From assembly GCA_016806645.1 (NCBI GenBank), contig JACSYO010000928.1:660001-724000 (forward strand): 64,000 bases of DNA, written 5' to 3'. The position numbers and the translations under genes are program-made. The notes under the pieces are model-generated. The model did not search any database and had not been told where the DNA came from. It saw only the letters and a program-made list of their open reading frames with translations. The stretch comes from Ophiodon elongatus. Taxonomy: Eukaryota > Chordata > Actinopteri > Perciformes > Hexagrammidae. This document shows positions 13,715-27,454 of this stretch, in pieces. Each line of letters begins with the position of its first letter. The first letter of the stretch is position 1.

Positions 13715-15284
13715 TGGTCTTGTGGTTGGTGCTGGCTTACAATGGGTGTGGGATTCCATAGAGAAAATCTAAAAAGTCAAGCGGTTAGCACGGGTCTGCC
13801 ACGTTTCCACACAATGGCGCTCATTGACCTAAATAACTGGGGACTTTGTGAAACGGGACACCCATTAACTTCTCCTCCACAGATAATTGCCCATTAGATC
13901 TTGGAAGAGCAGTGGATTGAGAAATAACTCAACTCCGACACTGACATTGTGAAAGGGGCCTGGAATCCGTTAAGATGGGCTGGCTTTTCGCACTATCATC
14001 AAGCCAAGCACTTGGATTATCAAGAAAACTACGGCTTGTTGTAGGAGCTGTGCAGTCTACGCCTTTGCTTAAGCTGTGCTTTGAACATGGAAAACTATGA
14101 TGACAACAAGGGGAGAGAAAGACAAAGAAGAGAACTGAAAAAAAAATAAGGAATAAATTATTGGAGAAGACTCTGAAAACTGTTGTAGTAAAAGAAAGAA
14201 ATTGGAGAAGGAATCAAAGAAAAGTATTAAGTTCCTCGCACTTTGTTTCACACAGTTGAGATACATACTGAAATATACATGTATTTATGATGACTAATAA
14301 ACTCCCGCGATGCATCCAGTGCTGATGTCACTCATGGCCGTTGCCCGCCTCACAGAATCTCTGTTAATTTATGTGACCGTGTCAGCACTTGACTTCCACT
14401 TACTTGTCTTCCGCCTCACTCGGTGCGCATGTTCCTATTTGAGTGGGTCACAAGAGCACGGGGAGAAGACAAACGATCCGGAGTAACATGACTCATTCAT
14501 AAAATGAAATGCCTCCGGCCTCCATCCTTCAAGAGCGAACCACACACAATAGTATAAACACTCACTCGCAGCCGCACAGCGTGAGTCAATTTTGATGTAA
14601 AATATGACGACAAACAGATCCATTCTCGATCCGCAGGCGGTGACACATCGGCGAGTTCGGCTGACCTTGCCTGTCAAATTATAGAGGGAGCCGTTGAAGA
14701 TTCCGCTGTGCGTCACACGATTCACATAACTCCTAAAGTTATGAGATGAGAATTGAAAAATTCAAGGCCTGGTGCTCGGTGACGTACGTGTACTTTATGC
14801 TCTCACTCATGCGTTGGACATACTGCGCCATTACCAGCAACTTGCAAACACATGTTGTTTGTTGCTCAAAGACTGTCAGACTGTCATACATACAGACACA
14901 GATGAAAACACGCACGGCCGCAAATAGTCACTCCACCTACACATGCCGTTAGCCATGGCTCTTTTTTATTTTCCCTCATTAGTTTTAAATTGGCCCATCC
15001 AGACGTTACCGGGGCCACTGCTTCTAATCATTGGGGAGAGCTCGGCTCAGCGCTGGCTTCGTCCCCTTTGATGCCCCCCCAGTCGGTACGCGAGCCAATG
15101 TCCCTCCTCCCTTCCATTCCTGCAAACAGCTCGCCTCACTTTGCAAAGCTCTTTTTTCGGATGGAATCACACATCAAATCACACACCACCGTCGATCAAA
15201 AGACTTCAGTAAGTGTTCAGATGTCTGATTAATTACTCGGCGTTAAGTGCATTGACGGGAAGGACGGCAATGTTCACATGTAAT

Positions 15285-15305
15285 TGTGTGTGTGTGTGTG
15301 TGTGT
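15285..15305. repeat. (GT)10 microsatellite
   Basis: Short perfect GT array. Confidence 0.92.
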
Positions 15306-16979
15306 CTGTTCAGCAGCAGAGAAACGCCAGAGACAAGACTGTGGTACAGCGGTAGCTCTCACTAACGTGCAGGTGTAACAGAACGTTTGTGAAGCCATAG
15401 CTTAAGATGCATACAGATAAATTATGACAGTGAGAGTCAAGCTGGGGTGCTTTTTTAAAAATACTGTAATGTTTTATATGTTGGCTGATCCTGAGGGACT
15501 GCTCCATAGCGAGGATTTACTTTATGAGATAAAAAGTAATAAGAGAAAGCCCCCATCAGGCCTCTCATTTGAGGCCGGTTCATCAGTTGCTAGATTAGTT
15601 GCCTCCCAGCAGTCTTATTTTTAGGACTTCCTCTATGCAGTCATATTATTAAACTATAAGCGCTGAGACTCAGTATCAGTATCAGTACAGATATCTTCTG
15701 ACAACAGACAACGTCATAGAAGAGAGGTGAAGAGGTCAAACACAAGGATTTATCCCACTGGTTCACCTGAACCATAGTCCTGTTATTATTACACTGTATT
15801 GGAATTCGACAATCACTGCAACAGATGGACTCTTGATAACTACCAGATAACAGCTTATTTTTTTTGGGACTTCCAAGGTCTTTGTATGACAGCTAGTGAT
15901 TCTTCAATGATGTCATGGTCACGGTCATGGATCCAGAGACTTTTAACAATTCCAAAAAGTGTATCGAAGTTTCCAACCTTTATTTCCAGCGCAGACATCC
16001 TGGGGATAAGACATTGGGCCAGAAGGGTGTCCTGAAGTCAAAAGGGTAGGCGAGCTTAACCGAAGGCACAGAGAGTGTAAGAGAGCTTTTTTGGAAACTT
16101 TGAAGTGCTCTCTAATCCGCATGATAAATTACCTCTTTCACTTTCCCTATTGACAGTTGTGCGAGTTGTTTATTGCAGCAGTTTGATTGATTTTTTTTCC
16201 TCACTTAAAGTTAACCTCTATGTTGATATGGCACACTGGTTATGGCATTATATATCAAAAGGTTTGCCGACCTGTGCTCTACACAATGTCCTCATGAGTA
16301 TATCTAATCCACCAGAGAATGTGAGTGTGTGCTCTACATGATAGCAGGGGGTCGTGCCACAGACCGGAGTCTAATAAGAAATGCTAAGAAGAAAAATAAA
16401 CCTTTGATGATCAATGACATCATCACTGCCTGACCTGTTATGGATTTCTGACCGGGAGCCTAAATATACAATGTTAGCGAGACTATTACTCCCTTGTGGT
16501 GGAAGTCTGGATTCATGCCTCTATTCATTAAATGTAAATGTCGTAATATAGAGAAACCACTAGTGACTAATGGGAAATTACAGTCAACATGGTCTGAAAA
16601 TAAGTAACAATTAATTTCAATTTAGCTATATATCATCACCACATTTACTTTATACCTCAAATTCACAGAGAAAAAATAAATACTATTTCTAAAGCAGCTT
16701 GATAATATTTGGCCTGTCTTTTCGAATCAGGTGTTGAGAAATATGGCGTATAGGGGTAGGGTTAAAACAGCAGGTACATTCGCCGCGGTACTACTGGGTG
16801 GCACAGTGTTACACCAAAGAGTGTGTGTTCTCTCCTGATCCTGGAGTGATTTATTTCATTTTAATACAGCATGTTTGCTTTGGAGCATTATATGTATTTA
16901 GTCATGAGACATTAATAGAGTAGAAAACATGTTGAAAAATGAGCTTGCTGACGTGTGTGTTCGAGTACTGTATGTTCTT

Positions 16980-16981
<2 letters not shown>

Positions 16982-17016
<35 letters not shown>

Positions 17017-17225
17017 GCATGAGTCTTAAGGCCCATGCTGTCACTCAGCCCAGCTCACAGGGTGGTCCAAACACTGAGCCCTCTCTACTCAGTCACACAC
17101 ACATACACGTGCGCGCACACACACACACACACACACATACACACACGCACACACACGCACACACACACACACACACACGCACACACACACACACGCACAA
17201 ACACACGCACACACACAAACAAACA
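16982..17225. repeat. Inverted pair of GT and AC microsatellites
   Basis: A (GT)16 array (16982-17013) is followed 80 bases later by a 130-base interrupted AC array (17093-17225) with ACGC and ACAA variants. The complementary orientation means the two could pair as a hairpin. Confidence 0.93.
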
Positions 17226-17689
17226 CTCACTGGTGTACATGTAATGACATACATAACAAAGTGTACATAAATATATGGCCATATATATGACCATAATGAA
17301 GCAATCAAATAACCTCAGCGCTTCCCCTCTTCCTGTCCCAAACCGTACACCTAAATATTCCGCCGCAGACTCCCATCGCACGGCAACAAAAACGGAGAGT
17401 CCGGAGGGAGAGGAACAGCGCTACACAGCAACCCTTTCATGCTTCACATTTGGTGTGGCAAAAGGTTTCACTGGAAGGAGTTTGACAGCATGGTGTATTA
17501 CCCAGTAAGTGACAGTGTCATTTTTCTTTTTTTTTCTGGTGCAGCCGGCAAATTAGCAGCACTGACGTTGAGGTAAAAGGGTATGTTTGCTCCTGATAAA
17601 GCTCCTTAACATTACACGGTTCTTGTCAGTGGAAGACATCTGTCTCAACTTTCCTAAAGCCACTTAACACCTACGCTTAGGCTGTTTTT

Positions 17690-17910
17690 GTTTTTCAGTA
17701 AATTGGACGAGAGTGACATTGACTTTGGCCTGCTCATGCTAAGCTGGGCAAGCAATGGAGCTAGTCCCGGAGGCCAGATATTTAACATTTAATTATTCAT
17801 AAGTTTGATAGATGTTAAGATTTCACATCTGTTAATATCCAAGATGACAGCAACCCTTGTGTAAATATCACATCGCCATGTCAGCTTAAAATTTTAATAT
17901 TGACCTCACT
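17690..17910. promoter_or_regulatory. Putative conserved non-coding element
   Basis: The unique AT-rich block with ATTTAACATTTAATTATTCA, TTGATAGATGTTAAGATTTC and CAAGATGACAGCAACCC (a TGACAG TALE-type site) looks like a developmental enhancer. Inference only. Confidence 0.3.
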
Positions 17911-18239
17911 TAGCCCCGGCACTCACCGCGACAAAGACACACGGCGCTGAGAGTAACGGGGGGAAGAAAAAGGGAGGTCTATTTGAGCATGTGCGTATAA
18001 TTGCAGCAAAGGAACACAGAACGCAAGTTTCGCCAAAGGAATGTGACACAAACGTTGATGGTGTGAGGTTCTGGAGATATGTCTGGAACCAAACCAGAAA
18101 CGTAGAGGTTTGATCAGAGTGGTTGTTAGCAACAAAGAGGTGGTTTAAAAGAAGTTCAAACAAAAGTAAATGGTGCTCCTCCCGTGAGACCGTGGCTTGA
18201 TTTTCCATATCTGTTCCTACAAAAGACAACAAGCTCACA

Positions 18240-18720
18240 AGTGATTTATTTGGGCTATTAGCTCTGATGTATCTGGATTAGCTCCACTTTCGTCTTCCGG
18301 GTGAGGGGGAAATGAGTCGTTAATATTTGCGCTACGCTACAGTTCTCCCGCAGCATCACAGCTCGCACAGCAGGAAGGACGACGGCCCCTCCACTCCCGC
18401 CCCCCCTCCCCCCTCCCTTTTCCCGCTATTAGACATTCACTGAACAAATACTGCAAATGAGCCCCCACAAAATGTTAATAAGCCATAATTACCTGTAATC
18501 GGAATAAATTAGTCCTAAGAGGGCCCTGTTGCTTTTGTGTGCAATCATGGTAGAGCTTGAGGACTAAAATATGATGGTAAGAAAGATGTGTGACTCTCTG
18601 GGAGCCACCGTGGGGATTGATTTTGGATTAGCTCGCGATATCATATGATGCACAAAACGATCACACCGTATACGTGTATGTTTATGTTGCCATAATTAGA
18701 GTCTCATGAAAATAGTTCCT
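18240..18720. promoter_or_regulatory. Putative conserved non-coding element
   Basis: Unique sequence including AATGTTAATAAGCCATAATTACC, TAATCGGAATAAATTAG and a terminal GCCATAATTAGAGTCTCATG. TAATTA cores recur and no frame is convincing. Confidence 0.3.
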
Positions 18721-21700
18721 GTCACATATGAGAAAGTGTTGTAGACCACAGCCAAGCCAATACAACTGCAGTTCTTTGGAAAGCCTTGATGTGCACATCA
18801 ACTTTAAAAATCCACAGGCACGACTAATCGATGGGGTTTGGGATCAATTACAATTCTTCTGTACGCCTCATGACGACAGCTTCTTTATTTATGTGCCACT
18901 TTATTTATTTCTGTTTTTCTGCATGTTCTGCTAAGTGTGTTCCCCCATCATCTCTAGAGGTTGGCATGCCTTCCTTCTGTCGCTCTTTTCTCCTTCTTTT
19001 ATGTTCTCATTTCTTTCTCTCTGACTCTCCAGAGTTGGAGGCGCCATTGTGTGCTTGCGGCTTGTTTACGAGGAACACTGATTCCCCCAGTGAGGTTTGG
19101 CTTGCTCGTACGGGGAGGGGGGGAGAAATATGAATGAATTTACAACACCCAAACCCTCCGCTTCGACCCCATATTCCCAAATTCTCCCATCATCTTTCTT
19201 CCTCTCTACATGCTACTCAGCCACCTCAAGGCACACTTTTCCACTAGTGTGTGTGTGCGTCAGTGAGAGTGTATTTGTGTTAAGCCAGAGGGGCGGCCAA
19301 CACTGGCCAGAGGCTCATTTTTGTGGCCAGGCCAGTGTGTATCCCGACGGCTTGCAGGCGTCTCGGGGGCCAGCTCCTCCTTCCAGCTCCATTCTTTCAC
19401 CCAAGAGCCTCTACAGAGAGTCTTTGCCACCAACTATTGCTTCGTCATTTCTAGATCTACCAGGAGAGAAAACAGTGCTTGGTTTTGAGCATTTATCAAA
19501 AATGACAGGCTGTGTTTGCGGGACCTGTCTGGGAGAGGAGGCTGATGAAGAGGCGGGGAAACAGACATGTATCCAAAACTGGAAAGAACATTGAGAGTGG
19601 GTTTCATGGCTGGGTTGGTGATGGGAAGTCCTGGACTAACTTGTAATGGTATCGCTCCAAAAATGTCAAGGTTTAAAAACGTCTGCCTGCCTGGCCGCTG
19701 ATGGCCATGTTCTCTCCTTTGCAAAGCCTGTGGTTGCCATAGAGACCCGTAATATTGCCTATTCTGGTACTCTAGTTTATTATTAACACAGTAAACTAGC
19801 TGTAACTCTCAAACTCAAACATGCTGAACCAAGGACAGAAATCTATATATATCAACAGGGAAGACGATATTTAAAACTATGAGGCACACGGTACAGTGTT
19901 TGAACTACAGAAATGATGTCAGTTATTAATTCATCATATCATTAGGAACGACAGGCAGGATTTGGATCTTTTTGTGTGGTTAATGAGCTCTTGAATTGAA
20001 GAGTCGTTTGGAGTCTCTTTCAGGCATGAAGAGCTCCAGCTTCTGGCTCACCTCAATGGTTCACGTGGCAAACAAATAAAACGGCACATGCCTTTCAGAA
20101 AGTTCACGAGTTCAGGACGTCGGTAAAGGAAAAGGGGGGGGTGGGGGGTGGGGGGGTATTTAATTTCTCGCTGACACAAGAGGAAAAAGTTGGGGGTTGA
20201 TGAGTGAAAGCAAGACGGAGGAAGAGACACGGCCTGGAGACAACAGCATCCTCTGCCTCTCGCCTAATCTTTCCCACGGTGTTTGGTTTGTTTACAGGCA
20301 GGAGTCAGTGACAGGTTCACTCCTTGTATCCTGGCTCCAATCAGCACCAGGTAGGAGGCAGCCAGCTCTGGATTCTGAGGCCTTCCTGCCGCTCAAAGCC
20401 CCGCACAGGGCCAGCATGACCAACAGGCTGGGATTTCCATGTCATAACATACCCCTCCCCAACCCCCCGCCTGACGCCAAGGCTTCCTCTTTGCTGTCTC
20501 ATACTCCCGCCCCCCTTCCGTTCCCTTTCTGCCATGTCTTCATCCCTCCAGGGGGCTACAGTAGCCGTGAAACAGCGTGACCCACACTTGGGGGTCCTCC
20601 ATCTCTCCCCCCCTCTCCCCTTCGTCTAATCGTTTCTCCAGTTTGTGCTGTTTTGGCGTCGGTGTCCGGATGCCGATACCCAAGACAGCGAACCTGACCC
20701 CTGCTGACTCCACACTGCCTCATACTCCCCAGAAACAAACCCCCAACCCACAGTTAGACTCAAATCGCATCAACCCTCTCCCTCCCAACCGCGGTGCCTC
20801 CCAACCGCGGTGCCCCCCCCACCCTCTCCACCCCATTCCTTTCACGACCCTTTTTTGCCACCTGCAGGTCTCTAATTTACAGTGTTTGTGCGTACTGAGA
20901 TATCCGTGAACGGCTGGCTATTCTGGGCATGTGGAACATGGCATCAATGCCGGATCGCATCCATGTGATTTCCCCTAACTGCGCCCCCACTACCATACCA
21001 ACACTCGCCATCCCTTGCAGAAGCATTTGTGCAGGCTGGCTCAGGTGTCTTGCCCAGTTGCAGTCACAGAGTCTGGAGAACATTTTTGCTTCGTCACAAG
21101 AGGCTAGAGAAGTCATACTAGGAGCTTTAGGAGGACTGGTGGTCAACAGGGGCGGCCTACATTGATATGTTTCAGAGAAGCGAGAATGCGTCTCATTCCA
21201 AAGCAATTTCCAGAAACTGCAATATCTTGCTGCACCGAACTTTTGGACATGCTCCTTCTTCATCTGAAAGCAGAAACTGTTGTCTTGTGTTCTAATACAA
21301 AGTGTTTGTCGCGATTACGAGCGTAAGAGATTGCATGAGTGACTCAGACTGTGTCTTCCTACCCTGCAACAAACAGGCTGAGAGAGTAACAGAAAGGAGG
21401 AGAAGGAGTTTGAGAGAGTAACTGGCTTTAGAGGTTCTGTGTTCCCCATAACATGCCTTTCCATCCCAGGCATTTGAAAGAAGAAATACCACAGTCTCTG
21501 CAGCGCTACAGCTCTTGTAAATAATCCGAGTCTGGGCGCCACCTCAGAATCCCCAGCCTGGTCCCCGGCCTGGTGGGTGCCATGTCAGTTCAGGAGGAGG
21601 GGTTTAAGGTGGGGTGGGGGTTCTTGGGAGAGGAAAGAGTGAGGGAGAAGAGGGGAAGAGGGGAGGAGGGGAAAGGGGCATCCAAGCCTGCTCTTGCATC

Positions 21701-22779
21701 ATCACTGGAGTAGTACTCTCTGCATACTGCCTGTGTGAGTGAGTGGAGTACATTTAATATACTGTACATCCCGACGACCCACCGCATGTCTTCATCTTGT
21801 TGAGTTCCCATGCTGCACTTTGTGACTGTGAGACCTGACGACAGAGACACCAACCATAATAGCTATTTTATTTCTCAATATATGGATAATATGGGATGCA
21901 AGCACTTTCATTTATTTTATTTGTCTGGTCCATGACTTCCGAAACAAGGAAAGTTTATAGGCGACAGGTCCTGGTTCAAACAAGCTTGGATGGAATCCAA
22001 TGGAAGGAGAGAGAGACATAGTTTACTGTAGCACAAAAACAAACCTCTGTAACTTCAGTTTACAAGTGTACAGAACACTTGAACTCAGTGACACAGGCTC
22101 TTGTCCTGTGATAGGCACACACACACACAAGCAACTACATGTACCCATCAAATGCAGCTTCTGGAATGAGACTGCAATGACAACTGTGCATAAGTGCATT
22201 CCACAAGGCTTGCAGCAGCAATCAGAAAGGCCAGACAAATACAGTACATAATACAGGGGGGCTAAATTAGCTCCAGGCTGCAAAGGCAGGGGAGCTAAAC
22301 TTGACCTGCCCCTTGGCCCCCAACATGCACACAGCTGCCAGGCATCCCGATTTCCACTCAATGAGCAAGGGGGCAAAATATTTTGTTACTGTGGGATACA
22401 TCCCCAACAAATTCATCGAAATTGATCAAATGTGGGGTGCACACAATAACAATATACTCGCAAATGATTCTACTCTCTCTTCATGGCAACACTGCAAATA
22501 TGTCCACTCTTACAGCTTCATAATCTCTTGACAGTGATGAGGGCCAAATATGTGCATTTCAGCATGGAAAGGAAAGCAAAACAGACGTAGATAAATCTTC
22601 AAAATAGCCTGGCAGCAAAATATGACAGAAATATACTTCCAGCCTATACAATTTCAGGCCCATATCAAGGCCAGTTGAGCAGGCTGGGTGTGTCTCTTGA
22701 GATGTATTTACAGAAGCACCTAATTAGTTCCACCAAATTCATTTACTGTATGCAAGCATGTCCCATGTTTTCAGGAAGT
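18721..22779. other. Gene-free stretch
   Basis: C-rich and G-rich patches (20130-20155, 20440-20520, 20800-20830) and the 16-bp duplication. The 165-codon plus frame at 19097-19594 crosses varied sequence without exon signals. An X-box-like GTTGCCATAGAGAC lies at 19733-19746. Confidence 0.55.
20781..20812. repeat. Exact 16-bp tandem duplication
   Basis: CCTCCCAACCGCGGTG is present twice back to back in a C-rich stretch. Confidence 0.95.
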
Positions 22780-23300
22780 GACTAGCCAAGAGACATAATA
22801 ACAAAGAATCAGGCTTGTGAGATATTGTAAAAGAAAGCTGCAGTCCATTATCTCTTTAGTATGTTGCTGGATTTAATACTTGGAATTAAATACAAACTAT
22901 TTGAGTTCTTTGTCAAGCGAGCAAATGCAATTTGGGTTGCAGGGGGGATAGCCCGGGGACTTGTTTGGAGAATGAGAAGGGAAATGACACAAAAACAGGC
23001 CCAACATTTCCCGCTGGGAATGAGAATGGCTGAATTGTTCCAGGCAGCTGACACCAGTACCTCGGGCCCCTCACATCCAGGTCTCCTGCTTGGCCCATGG
23101 GCAGGGTGGCAGGTGAAAGCCCCAGATGGTTGGCACTGCCACTGTCCCCTACACTGCATCCAGCTTCTCAAATTCCATATTGGGCAAGAGGTAGACACAA
23201 CAACAATTATCCATTCATACCGGCACGATGCTGGCACTTCCTTGGCAGCAAAGACATGAATGGAAAGAGAGAAGTGAACGGAGTTACCGAGGATAAGTAG
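22780..23300. promoter_or_regulatory. Putative conserved non-coding element, open on both strands
   Basis: Almost 400 bases lack stops in one frame of each strand at once (plus 22861-23259, minus 22848-23237). Neither peptide has recognisable features or splice signals. The sequence is non-repetitive with GC-balanced motifs such as CAAATGCAATTTGGGTTGC and GACACAAAAACAGGCCC. A coding exon is possible but less likely. Confidence 0.3.
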
Positions 23301-26300
23301 GTTGATTTGATGAATGCAATCACCTTACGTCATCCCTTTTTACGCATCCGGGAAATCCTGTTCATTGTGTGGAGCAGTAAAATAAAGTAATATAGTTTTA
23401 ATTCCTAAACCCTTATTGAAGAGCACACTTTTAACATTATAGAGCGACACAGCGATACACTGTGAATATATCTGGTCCTCCTCACAAATTAAATGGAGTC
23501 CTGCCTTTCAACAAACCCGAGACATGCTGAGAATATAAGTGGACTGCCATTCAAGAAAGAAATTGTTGCAGAGTGAAAAAAAAAAGAAACAATTCAGACA
23601 CTCTTCGAGCTTGGAGCTGTTGAGTGTTTTTACTTGCATGATCAAGTGTATGCTGAATATTTATGTGATCGCATTATTTGATTGTTTGCTTTAAATTTGT
23701 GTGGCATTGCAAAGCAGCAATCAGTAGCTGTGGCGAGCTGTGGCTGGTCACAGATGTTTGTCAGCCTCTAGTGGTTACCTGTAGAACTATCAACTCTCTA
23801 CAGCAGGAACGACTGTAGCAGCAATACCATTTCTCCTACTGGAGCTACCGCACTACTACTAACACAATAATAATACACAGTGTTGAACTCCTTTACGTAA
23901 GTGCCTCATTCTGATTACATGGCCAGAGGAGCACCGACAACACCCGGTGTCCCGGTGTCCTCTGGCTTCACTGACATTCTTTCTTGACGGCTACTTCTAT
24001 AAGTGAAAATGTGTTATCGATTAACACAATGCTCACTGCGGTACAGGAAATTCGAGTCATGCCATGATGCACAGTGAAAGGCTGAAATGGTGAGATGCTA
24101 TTGCCTTTCACATTGTTTCATACATCAACTTCCATTCATCGAGCCATTCATCTTTCACACTCATCCCTCCTTCTGTTTCATACTTCTGTGTCACTGTCCC
24201 CGGTGGGTTCGTGTCTCGAAGTTCCATCTGTCAGCACCATCCAGGGGGGGGACAGAGCGGATGAGGCCCAGGGGAGAGACATCAAACGTGGGATGCTGGC
24301 CTTGGCTCTTCTACCCCCCCCCCCCCCCCACATCCCATCTCTATTTGAGTTGCTGGCCCCTCCATCTGTCTGCGCATGATTTGGAGCTAGCTGTCGTAGG
24401 AGGGAAAGAAAGACCCTCCACCAATGACAAATGACAATCTCAGAATAAACACACAAGTTAGGGAGGGGAGGAGAAAAAGAGCTGAATCACTCTTTCATCA
24501 TCCATCAGCCTCTGCCCCTCACTCTCTTCTGGTCCCGGTCACTCGTTTTCTTTCTTTTCACTCTTTTCTCCTACTTTTGTAAAGATACAAAGCAACGTGT
24601 CCTGAGAAGTGTAAGACAAATGTATTGGAAATTATTTCTCACTAAAGTCCCAGTTCGCTTTTTTAACTTTAATCACAAATTAATAACATCGCTGAACGCT
24701 TGATCGCAAACAGCTGAGACGAAAAAATGTTGCTCTCGGCTCTCCTGAGCTGCAAGTTAAACTACGCCATGCATGCATGTTAATGCTGGAGACATGGATA
24801 CCACCAGCAGTGCAAATTGTGAGTGCATACCAAAAGTACGCCGACTCATTCCCTACTCTAGCTCTCAGCACCGGCTAAAACCTGCAGCCAACATGCCGAG
24901 CCCCCCTGATCCCAGTGCCGGCTCAACCAAACACACACATGACAGATGCCTCCTCTGCTGCAGCGCAGGCATTCAGAGCATCTCCTCCGCCACCAAAGGC
25001 ATATTCCTTTTATAACCAGCAGGGATTAGGGCCCATTGGAGGAAGCTAGCATGTGCGCTGGCCTTAGGCGGCTTGCAGATAAAAAAGCATCTCAAATTGA
25101 ATCAATAACCACCAGCCGCCAACTAATCCTGGCTAGCCCCCCTACACACCACTACAGCGGTCCCCCCGCAAACCCCTGCCAATGCCCTAGTCCAGCCCCA
25201 CCCGACCCAAGCTCCAGACCCCTTCATCTTTTTATAACTGCACCCCAGGGCCATGCAGGGGTGCTCCAGGTGAGGGCTTTCAGGCGGGGTAGGGTGAGCA
25301 GTATATTCAGAGCGAAAGGGGATGAAGGGGTACAGTCGTTCGCCCAGGTAATCCATCAGCAGACAGGCCAGCTTTGGACTGCACGGCGACTGGCAGCCGG
25401 AGAAAAGTGGACAGCTGATGTGGGTCGAGCCCAGCCACAGCACGCCAGACGGGATAAAGAGATATAAGCCCCCCCCACCCACCCCCCATGCTCAGAGCTC
25501 CCCCTCATCCCCCAACCATAGACCCATGTCATCCCAAAGCTCTTTCATCTTCAAACCCAGCGGGTGCTAAAGCAAACTTTCCACTTTGGCTCTCTAGGGG
25601 CTGGGCATTGTGGAATTGCAGAGAGACCTGCACTCTTTGCTCGGTGCCTCAAAGAAGGGTGGCCACACCCCTTGGCGGATTGGTGGACTCAGAGACCAGT
25701 GACAGCTTAGCAGCATCAAAAGGAGGCTGGAAGATCCATCCTGTATGATGATTGTATAAAACTCACCGGGATAAAAGACTAAATCAAAATAGTGTTATGG
25801 TAGAGTTTGGATTTTACTATTGACAAGCTCACGAAAAGAAGGCTTTTTAGAGTTTTAGAAATAGTTATGACAAATGACTGCCTGCTGCCTATCCCTCTTG
25901 TGATTCGCTGGTGTGTTGTAAATACAGAATATGTACAAAGATATTGCAATTATTAATGTGTCTTTACAGTGAAATCAAGCTGTCAACAGGTCTCCCAGCC
26001 TCCAAGTCCTCAACGTCTCTGCAGATCACAATAATTCCACACAGCCCTCTACTGGCTCACCCCTTAATGAATATAATTTTCGATCTTTAAATTCTGGGTT
26101 GGGACAGAAGATGCAAGCTGAGACGAGGATCAAGCCGTGGAGTGGTGGGATTTCCAAGCTGTCAGGAAAACTGAGCAAATCCTATCCCCAGGCCACAGGC
26201 TCCACACAGGAATGTGGGGCGTCCACTTTAATTGTGCTTTTCTCCCGATCCCCATCTTGCAAAATCAAATTTCCCTTTTCCCACTTGTGGATTCCCTGAA

Positions 26301-26638
26301 GAGCTTGGTGTAACATCTTTAAATGCCACATATAAAAGTCACAGTGAGTAAAAGAAGGGGCTTCGATGGTTAGATAACTGAAAGCTTCAAAGTCAAAAGG
26401 ACTATAAGAGACAGCCGGACAGTAAATCAGGGAGACACTTCAAAGCAAGCTATGAAGACAGCCGTGCAGATAGACAAATAGCAGAGCAAGACAGACGGTC
26501 AAACTCAAAGAAAAGGAGCACACGGAGCGAATCAAGACGGCGCACACAACATGCAAACATCGCCATGCGAGGACAGAACAGAGCAACAATACCCCGCATA
26601 AACAAACTATCAAAGTAGACAAATTATGAGCAACGGTC

Positions 26639-26665
26639 ACACACACACACACACACACACACACA
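26639..26665. repeat. (AC)13 microsatellite
   Basis: Perfect AC array. Confidence 0.94.
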
Positions 26666-26987
26666 GCTGTTGTTAGCAGCCAGCCAGGCAGGCTGACAGA
26701 AAGGCAGACAGACAAATAGAGTGAGAGATCCCCGTGTGAAAGACAAAGGAGGGTACAGTAGTGGGTAGCAGCAGCCAAGGGAGACTTCATTAGTGAGGTC
26801 AGTGCCCCAGGGTACTTAGTGTAACACTGGAGGCCTATGCAGCCGCCCCCCCGGCCCTACGCCGAGGTGGATATTGCATCTTTGCGATAACATCTCCCTA
26901 CATAGGAGGGGGCCCCAGCATCACAGCATAAAGACCCCTGTTTTCGGCAAGTTTGAAATAAGGCTTTGTTCCCCCCAAGGCCTCGGT

Positions 26988-27030
26988 CCCCCCCCCCCCC
27001 CCCCCACCACCACCACCACCTCCTCCTCCT
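26988..27030. repeat. Poly-C run followed by (CAC)n and (CTC)n
   Basis: A run of about 18 C bases passes into ACC and TCC triplets. The opposite strand is G-rich and could form quadruplexes. Confidence 0.93.
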
Positions 27031-27384
27031 ACTCTTTCCTCTTGGGTGGGCCAGAGACTTTCCAAAAAACTGAGCAACTTGTGTCTGGGGATAGCCCCCA
27101 CCCCACCCCCTCACCCCCTTTCTGCGCACATACACTCACGCAAAAACACGCTCACACATGCACGTGCACACTGACACACACACACACACACACACATGCA
27201 TTGACACACATATCTCCCACCGCCCTCAACCCCTGATCCCGACAGTGGCGTCCCCTGGCTTTTGGCCACGTCTGTGTGGAGCGGTTGGTAAGAGAGGTGG
27301 AGATCCAGGGCTGCTGGGGGACCAGCTCCAGGAGGGGCCTTGGTGGGCTCATCTCACCCAAGGGAGAGTGGGGGGCTCACAGAG

Positions 27385-27386
<2 letters not shown>

Positions 27387-27451
<65 letters not shown>
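27387..27451. repeat. (GT)32 microsatellite
   Basis: Long perfect GT array; AC arrays with opposite orientation lie 190 bases upstream (27174-27195). Confidence 0.96.

Positions 27452-27454
<3 letters not shown>

Larger units (their letters stand above)
8310..14280. other. Gene-free stretch
   Basis: GA/GGGG-rich patches near 8350-8420, the GTGA array, CA/GT arrays, a POU octamer ATGCAAAT at 11905-11912, and AT-rich unique DNA. No exon recognised. Confidence 0.6.
14281..17689. other. Gene-free stretch with enhancer-like patches
   Basis: 14285-14450 and 15000-15240 are unique, CpG-retaining and GC-balanced. The latter ends with GTCTGATTAATTACTCGGCG. They may be conserved non-coding elements. 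No exon recognised. Confidence 0.5.

Noticed and set aside
19097..19594. 165-codon plus-strand frame
   Set aside because: Crosses heterogeneous sequence with no acceptor, donor or recognisable peptide.
24480..24560. Pyrimidine-rich stretches before AG dinucleotides in the desert (also 32100-32270, 34020-34230)
   Set aside because: Good polypyrimidine tracts, but no downstream frame with a donor and protein-like translation.
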